DNA of 64,000 bases from Diphasiastrum complanatum (Eukaryota > Streptophyta > Lycopodiopsida > Lycopodiales > Lycopodiaceae): positions 24,709,571 to 24,773,570 of the forward strand of contig CM055113.1 of NCBI GenBank assembly GCA_029204225.1, given 5' to 3'. The notes beneath the pieces were generated by a model. That model did not search any database and was not told the origin of the DNA. It worked only from the letters and a program-made list of their open reading frames with translations. A program made the position numbers and the translations under genes. This document shows positions 58,108 to 64,000 of the stretch, one piece after another. How positions within the stretch are numbered: the first letter of the stretch is position 1; the number at the start of each line of letters is the position of its first letter.

Positions 58108-59307
58108 TGTAGCGCAAGCATCCCAAAGGGAGCCAGGAACCACGACTTAGTTTCCCAGCCTTCAACTCTTGCCATCCAAACCCACTTGACATACAAGCAG
58201 CCAACTCGCCAACAATGATCAGACTTAACCAACTTGAAGTTCTGAAAACCAACATTGAGATCCAACCTGGCGCCATGCTAGATCGGGGGTCCCGATGTGG
58301 GTGACTTCCCTCCAAGCAAGTCGCCCGACATACATCAAACTTAACCAACTCGAAGCTTTGTTACATACGAGTAACATCCATTCCAAGCAAGCGGTCTGAC
58401 TTACATCACACTTAACCAACTAAAAGCTTCGTCACGAGCGCTGGAAGCCAGCTTGGCACCACGCCAGACTGGACAGCCATAAACAGATAACTTCCACCCA
58501 AGCAAGCCATCCAACTCAGCCGACAGGTTAGAGCTTGTTCACCAAGAGCTTAACCCATTCACGTTCATGCAAGGAACACTCAGAACCACAAGCCGCGACA
58601 AATATGGAGACAACCAGTTCCTGGACCAAATGGTCCAGACAGCATACCGTTGGAGCCACGGACCGAATGGTCCCGACGGCATACCGCTGGTGTCCCAGGA
58701 TACGACCCTCAGCTATGTGCCAACTTAAAAATTTTGAAGCGGCCTTACAACTGGCGCTTTTACCGAACACTGAAACCCAAAAGGTAATCAGAGTCAGTTG
58801 GAGGAAATTCCCACTTTATTGATAAATCTGAAAATGTTACATTTCAAGTGTGTGACCGACCCTAGTCTCCGGGGAGCTGGCATGCCAAGGCGAGTGCTAG
58901 GACAACATTCCAGCAAGGGAGGCTGAGACTTGGTAGGAGCACGCCCTGAGTTGCAACCCGCACTCCCCTATAGTATTTGTGGGATTCGGCACCCCTCCTC
59001 ATACCAAGCACTCTACCCAGGCTGGTAAAGCACGTTTTCTCTGTCTAGAAAGTCATTTTCTCTCTCTAGATTTTATTTATCCCCAGGCTTCCTTTAATCA
59101 TGCCTAGATCGTGTGAGGTGATTGCGCATCGATCTGAGCTCTCTGGACTTCGATAGAACCGATCAAAGATTTTTAGCCATAGGAACTTGGCGCCGGCTGG
59201 ATTCTGGTCACAGTGGCGCCGGGAGCAGTAGGGGCGCTGCTGGCGCCGGGGACAATGCTGATGGCAGTGGCGCCGAAAGTAAAGCTTGTAAAGGTAGCTT
59301 TACAACA
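58108..59307 (-). repeat. Outer 5' LTR of the array (1200 bp, older subtype)
   Basis: TGTAGCGC at 58108 to TTTACAACA at 59307. Older-subtype signature GAGCTGGCATGCC...GTGCTAGGAC, like the opposite outer LTR. Followed by TGTAT. Confidence 0.92.
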
Positions 59308-59312
59308 TGTAT
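59308..59312. repeat. Right target-site duplication of the array (TGTAT)
   Basis: Matches 33154-33158. Confidence 0.85.
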
Positions 59313-59454
59313 ACTATATTAAATGTAGGAATCAATATGTGAACAAGTCAAGCTACATTGCCGACATCAAATAGAACGTATGTTAAATGAGCAAACTGAT
59401 GAAACTACTATTTAACTTGCCATCTGGACATGATATTCACCTTATTCAGATCGC

Positions 59455-60372
59455 TGATTGGGAATATGCCTCCTAGCATACAAGACGGCTGCTAGTTTGT
59501 CTCGTCGTTGTATCCCAACTGATGTTGGTCTATCTGTGCTCACTCGAATGAAGCTTTCCTCATCTGAAATCTCACTCTCAGAAGAACTATCTCCAGTGTG
59601 GTCAATATCCTACATGTGCTCCTCATCATGTTGTCCTTGAAAAACCTCTCCGTTGGTAGTTCGCAATCTCTGGACTTCATGCAATGCTTCAGAGCTAAAG
59701 TTTATGGCCTCCCTTTGTTGGACATTGCCATGGTTTGTAGACATGTTCATCAACCTCAACTCAGCCTCAGCCTCAGCCACCCATGTCTCATCAAAACTAT
59801 CTTTCTGTATAATACATAGATTATGTAGGACGAGGCAGGTTGCAACCATATCGGGGACATATTGCAGCTTCATGTCATTTTGCTAGAGCAAAATTCTCCA
59901 CCTGGACTTTCAACATACCAAATGCTCACTCAATTGCCATTCTAGTGCTTGATTGTGCATAATTCCAATTGTACTTAACAATAGACAAACCGTCCTTATG
60001 ACCTTTAAATGGACTTAGCATCCAATCCCTTGGCGGGTAGGCTGCATCCCCAACCAAGCAATAGTTCCCTAGTTTCCCAACCGAACACCTCTGGCCAATT
60101 TTTGATTGCTTGAAGAAAGACCAATCGTGCATACTACCAGCCCAACCAACATCAAAATCCAATACTAGACAACGTGTATTCACCACAATTTGCAAAAGAA
60201 TTGAATGAAACCCTTTTCTATTGTAATAGTCTTGTGGATTTTGTGTGGGGCCAATTATGGGGATATGGCTCCCATCTATTGCACCCACAACAAAATGAAT
60301 ACCCTTGATGGCTTCAAACTCTGATGCATACTGACTCATGCGATTTCCAAATGGCCATTTTTTTAACTCCAT
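59455..60372 (-). pseudogene. PIF/Harbinger (HARBI1-like, DDE_Tnp_4) transposase
   Basis: Minus frame from ATG 60372 (MELKKWPFGNRM). The DDE nuclease triad is visible: GAIDGSHIPI with Asp at 60274-60276, VGDAAYP with Asp at 60046-60048, and Glu at 59929-59931 in RMAIE before AFG. A TGA at 59926 follows that Glu, where Arg is usual; a one-base frameshift and a TAG come next, then the frame reads YVPDMVATCLVLHNLCI. A last TAG near 59610 precedes an acidic tail reaching about 59455. Intact transposase would cut and paste the element with its Myb partner. The region upstream (60379-60789) is in the same frame after one TGA, but does not look like the usual N terminus. Confidence 0.88.
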
Positions 60373-61539
60373 TTGATGTCACTCATCTTTTGGATTTGTT
60401 GAGAATCCGTGTCCAGTGGGTGTCTTGAGCTCAAATTCTATTTCTTGTCTCTTCTCTACTTTGTCAGAGTCTTGAATTACTTGTTTTTTTTTCTCTGGTT
60501 CTCTGCTATTAAACACCATTGGCACACTTGATGACCAACAACTTTGTTTATCCACGTTCCTCTGTTGACAGTGCACAAATATGATTTGTAATTTCCAGAA
60601 GGAAAATGAAATAACTACAAAGTAGGCAATTTCAACCAGATATTGGAGGACAAAAAAGCCCTGGATTGTTGGAGCTTGGGACAATGCAAGTTTACACTTG
60701 CATTGTGGCATCATGTTAAGCGAGCTCCATAAAGGTTCAGCTTCCATGCTGGACATCACTGGGTAGTGTCTTGTTCTGCAACAATCCAAGGATGGGCCTT
60801 GAGCTGCTAGCTGCTAGTACTCTGAAACTTATGCTTCTCCTACCATCTATGGATCGAAACTAGCAAGTGCAACCAGCTCTTGCTACAAGCTACTACCTCT
60901 TGCGATTGTAGCAATCACCTCTTGCTACTTGCTACTACCTCCCCAGCCACTGCACACTACTTCTGCAGCTCTTTTTTGTTGTCTGTGTGTGCAAGCACGG
61001 TAGAGATTGGGAGACACACACACATAGACAAAGAGACAGACAAGAAAGAAGGCAGCTAAGTTTGGCAGTGGAATTGAAAGACTAGATTTAAACGTAGAAA
61101 GGAGGACTGTGGCTGCCAGAGGAGACCCGCCAAAATGAGCTGCTGCTGGGAAGGCACTGTCAGAAATCTCAGCCCTCAAACTTTTCTGAATTTCAATGCC
61201 CCTGCCCTCAGCCTGACATTTATGCTGTGTGCGTCAAAGTTTATGTTGTCATGACTTACATGCATGTATGTGCTGAGAAAACAATTATTGCTTGGGTGGA
61301 CTTCATGTCTTGGTTTTTAATATTGTGGATGTTCAGGATTACAAATTTGTAAACAATCTACCATTAATTAGCAACAGTTTATGTCCGTATTTGCTCAAGA
61401 GTGCTTGATACCCAATGTTTACAATATGGATGTTGACATTTGTAGGTTCACACGACTACTTGTTGGACATGGCATCTAGATTTGTTCCGTATAGGCCTTT
61501 TGACGATTGTAGTGAGCAACAAGATGGAGCCAACATACT
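60373..61539. other. Divergent interval between the Harbinger ORFs
   Basis: Sequence between the two head-to-head genes, expected to hold both promoters and N-terminal exons. An open minus frame (60789-60379) and a short plus frame (61470-61640, MASRFVPYRPFDD) could be their degraded 5' exons. CTTGCTAC/CTACTACCTC repeats lie near 60860-60940. Confidence 0.45.
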
Positions 61540-62361
61540 TTGGATGACTCGGAATACGTTCCATCCACACAATCCACACAATTGCAAAACTTGGCATTAC
61601 GACCAACTGTGGCCAAAAGAACTTTTCCAGGGCTACATATAGATTTTAATTCACAACAGGGCAATGAGCCACAAGCAGAAACACAATCAAACATGAAAAG
61701 GGGAAGGGTGATTTCCTCTGAAGACATTGCTCATGTATCCAGTAGGTCAAAGGGGAAAAGGTGGATGGAGCACTGGGTTGTGAATCTCATTCACGTTCGG
61801 GGACAAATGCAAGAAGAGTTTCTGAAGCCACCAAAACAAGGCTTTGATGTTTGGCACAAATTGTTCGTACAACTTTGCTCATCTTGCCTCGACTTTGATA
61901 AAGATGTTGAAGCTTGTCGAAAAAAATGGAAGACGATTTACAAAGAATACAAGGAAGACAAATTGGCTAATAGTATTTCCGGAAACGAAAGATCCACAAA
62001 ATGTAAGCACTTCGACATTATTGATCAATATATGCACAACAGAGCACATGTCGTGTGCCGTGCACATGTTAGTTCTATTGATGTGGAGGAAGAAGTCGAA
62101 ATGGAAACCAATAATGAGGGTCTTCCATCAGGGAAACCAAGTGATGAACCTGTGGGCATAGAGGGGCGGGTGGACAAGAGCAAAATAGCAAATGAAAAAA
62201 TGAGGGACAAACGCTCCTTGGAGAATATCGAATATGCAATAGTCAACTTGGCCAAACATGAAATTGAGAAGGAAAAAGTAGCAAGAGAATTTGAACAGGC
62301 TAGACTGGATGTTTTGAAGGAGCTCAAAGATGTTATTTGTAGTTTTATGAAGCATGCATAG
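61540..62361 (+). CDS. Harbinger ORF1: Myb/SANT (trihelix)-like DNA-binding protein
   Basis: An uninterrupted frame of 273 codons to TAG 62359-62361. The central part is a trihelix/Myb-like domain: a tryptophan in the first helix (HWVVNLIHVRGQM), a second block (GFDVWHKLFVQLC) and a third (CRKKWKTIYKEYKED). The C-terminal third is charged and likely a coiled coil (EKEKVAREFEQARLDVLKELK). In PIF/Harbinger elements such a protein binds the termini and recruits the transposase. The first ATG in frame is at 61693; upstream codons in this frame are open to 61516. The N terminus may come from the other frame at 61470 through a one-base shift or an intron, so the start is unresolved. Confidence 0.75.
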   Translation: MDDSEYVPSTQSTQLQNLALRPTVAKRTFPGLHIDFNSQQGNEPQAETQSNMKRGRVISSEDIAHVSSRSKGKRWMEHWVVNLIHVRGQMQEEFLKPPKQGFDVWHKLFVQLCSSCLDFDKDVEACRKKWKTIYKEYKEDKLANSISGNERSTKCKHFDIIDQYMHNRAHVVCRAHVSSIDVEEEVEMETNNEGLPSGKPSDEPVGIEGRVDKSKIANEKMRDKRSLENIEYAIVNLAKHEIEKEKVAREFEQARLDVLKELKDVICSFMKHA

Positions 62362-62674
62362 AGAGTTTTTTGTTTGTTTGGTATAAATTATATTTATGTT
62401 CTCATTGATGGAGTAGACATGATGTAGTTAGAAAGTTGGTTGGAGTTTTATGCAACAGGTTTAGAAATATTCATGCTTTATTGTGCCTGGATTAGTGTAT
62501 GAACTATTTGGAAACTGTTTGTGTATCCTCTATTGTTAGAGTGAAGATGAAGTGATTGGAAAGTTCACATGGCCATGGTATTGTTGATGTTGTTAACATA
62601 TTTCTATATTCAAATGCTTGGTGTTTCATATCGTGCTTTATATGAATGATATGGAGAGATAGATTGGTAACTTG

Positions 62675-62792
<118 letters not shown>

Positions 62793-62968
62793 CGGCATGC
62801 TTGATTGTTGTTTGGACGGTTTTGTTGCAATATAAGAGTTGTAGATAAAGAGAATTCGGTAGGTTGGATATGCACTTTTTTAAGTGGTATGAACTGTAAC
62901 AACCAATCCAACGCAAGCATTTTTGTAGAACAAGTGTTTTTGATGGTTGAGCATCCATTTCTCAGTCA

Positions 62969-62974
<6 letters not shown>

Positions 62975-63028
<54 letters not shown>
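62975..63028. repeat. (GA)n microsatellite, ~54 bp
   Basis: Uninterrupted GA run followed by TTACGTGTTACGTG. Confidence 0.97.
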
Positions 63029-63030
<2 letters not shown>

Positions 63031-63547
63031 ACGTGTTACGTGTGTGTGTGCATTAGTGCTTGGAAACATAACTCATGTGCAAGTAGAGAGAGATAATTTA
63101 CCAAAATGGTATTGGTTGTGCTTCCATTCAGCTATACTACTAGTGTTTCCATACAATGCTTACCTATTCAATGTCTGAATTGATGTATGTTGTTCCATGT
63201 AGCTCCAAAATAAGGGATGTTGCCAAGAGAAGACAAATGACATGTTTGTTGCTGTGTTGGGTTTTTCTAAATGTGGCTGAGGCTTGTTCCAAGTAAGAAT
63301 TGTTAGCCATTCCAAAAGGATACGATTGTATACCAAAGTGTTGGAGATATTTTGCTCAATGCCCAGTCGAAAAGACTCTAAAAGAGCTACCTGGATGCAT
63401 GAACGGGTCCAAGGCTTTGTCCTTTTGATCTCTTTTGTTGCAAGATTGAACAAGATAGCTAGGAAAATGGGCCTTGACAACTTTGAGCTCAAGATTGGTG
63501 AAAATTTTTTCACTTAGATGGATCAAAATTCATGGTAACCTTAGGTA

Positions 63548-63560
63548 GGCTCTGATACCA
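63548..63560 (-). promoter_or_regulatory. Primer binding site, copia element 5
   Basis: GGCTCTGATACCA on the plus strand, abutting the LTR. Confidence 0.92.
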
Positions 63561-64000
63561 TGTTGAATTTCACACGTGTGGATTGTCCACAACATGTACT
63601 TGTGATCTCCTAAGGTGTGTAGATGCAACAAGATCAAGACTAGATTGAGATTCAAAATCAATCTTAGATCCTATGGCAAAAACATACTACTACATGCATT
63701 CAATCACTTCCAACTCTCACTCACACGTGTGGGAAGTATTCAAAAAATAATTTAAGTAAAAACAAGCTGCTCTCCTCGGGTAGAGAGAGAAAATGCATCA
63801 TGAGCTCCTGGGTAGAGAGAGAAAGCTAGAAATCCAATAACTCACAAAATCCATGAAATCACCAAATCAATTAGATTCAAAATGAGGAGTACAATGATAC
63901 TAGTAGGTCCATGAGCTACCACTATGCTTAACTATGATTGGACCATATTTTGTCACCTCTTGATCCTATTGGATCATTGATCCATGCACCTCTTAATTCT
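63561..64000 (-). repeat. 5' LTR of copia element 5, first 440 bp
   Basis: Begins TGTTGAATTTCACACGTGTG and keeps both CACACGTGTG palindromes (63571-63580 and 63722-63731). The related LTR is 656 bp, so about 216 bp should lie beyond the window. Confidence 0.9.

Larger units (their letters stand above)
33159..59307. mobile_element. 26-kb nested and tandem array of non-autonomous family N LTR elements
   Basis: Eleven complete or partial LTRs and the internal regions between them fill this block without a gap. All are in minus orientation except the pair of element A. The outer LTRs (33159-34355 and 58108-59307) are flanked by TGTAT at 33154-33158 and 59308-59312, so the array grew inside one original insertion by nested transposition and by recombination between copies. 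Internal regions of 2.3-2.7 kb hold a structured leader and no retroviral domain. LTR ends are TGTTGTAAAGCT...CGCTACA in element sense. Confidence 0.9.
63410..64000 (-). mobile_element. Copia element 5, leader and partial 5' LTR (continues off window)
   Basis: The leader (63410-63547), PBS and LTR align with copia element 3 (15530-16080) in the same orientation. The left edge at about 63410 has no coding sequence beyond it, so the element is truncated there. Confidence 0.87.

Overview
This window is eukaryotic, from a land plant with a large, repeat-rich genome. The evidence is Ty1/copia and Ty3/gypsy LTR retrotransposons primed by initiator-Met tRNA (PBS TGGTATCAGAGCC), a chromodomain gypsy integrase, a PIF/Harbinger pair, a CACTA relic, long (GA)n/(CT)n microsatellites and a plant-type GH18 chitinase-like gene. 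A fern or another large-genome lineage is plausible, but the sequence does not prove it. The only likely host gene is the chitinase-like gene at 11722-12587 (minus). Almost everything else is mobile DNA or its debris.

Layout. 1-3.7 kb: a copia element with LTR, gag, protease and integrase, truncated before reverse transcriptase. 4.07-10.77 kb: an old copy of a non-autonomous LTR family (here 'family N'), interrupted by a gag-protease-only LTR element ('family G'). 11.7-12.6 kb: the chitinase-like gene, 5' truncated against a second copia fragment. 12.6-16.3 kb: two copia pieces joined head to head. 16.4-18.4 kb: a long unrecognised reading frame with in-frame stops, followed by a GGACCGCAGA minisatellite. 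19.4-20.7 kb: a second family G LTR and leader. 20.8-25.2 kb: an internally deleted copia element, then a gypsy chromovirus 3' end. 25.4-27.7 kb: a ~505-bp tandem repeat carrying (CT)n, flanked by diverged direct repeats. 27.9-30.7 kb: unrecognised pseudogenes and a CACTA-like fragment.

33.16-59.31 kb: one 26-kb nested and tandem array of family N, bounded by a single 5-bp duplication (TGTAT). Inside it, three elements can be resolved by their own target-site duplications. Element A (35344-40566, plus) has GTGAC on both sides. Element B (34606-44901, minus) has AAACC/AAATC and is split by A. Element D (51476-56691, minus) has CAGGC. Their LTRs are 1245 bp (1316 bp in A, from one 71-bp duplication), and I see no retroviral protein domain in any internal region.

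59.4-62.4 kb: a divergent PIF/Harbinger pair with a broken transposase and a largely open Myb/trihelix-like ORF. 63.4-64.0 kb: another copia leader and LTR running off the window.

How it fits together. Families N and G have different LTR bodies but share the first dozen LTR bases, the PBS, a motif next to the polypurine tract and a long non-coding leader built of repeated GTGCT...AGCAC stem-loop motifs. Family G supplies Gag and protease and family N supplies no protein. The simplest reading is that N is packaged in trans through the shared leader, probably also needing reverse transcriptase and integrase from another element. Most in-frame stops in the degenerate ORFs are one C-to-T change from CGA, CAG or CAA (or TGG read on the other strand), as expected from decay of methylated, silenced repeats.
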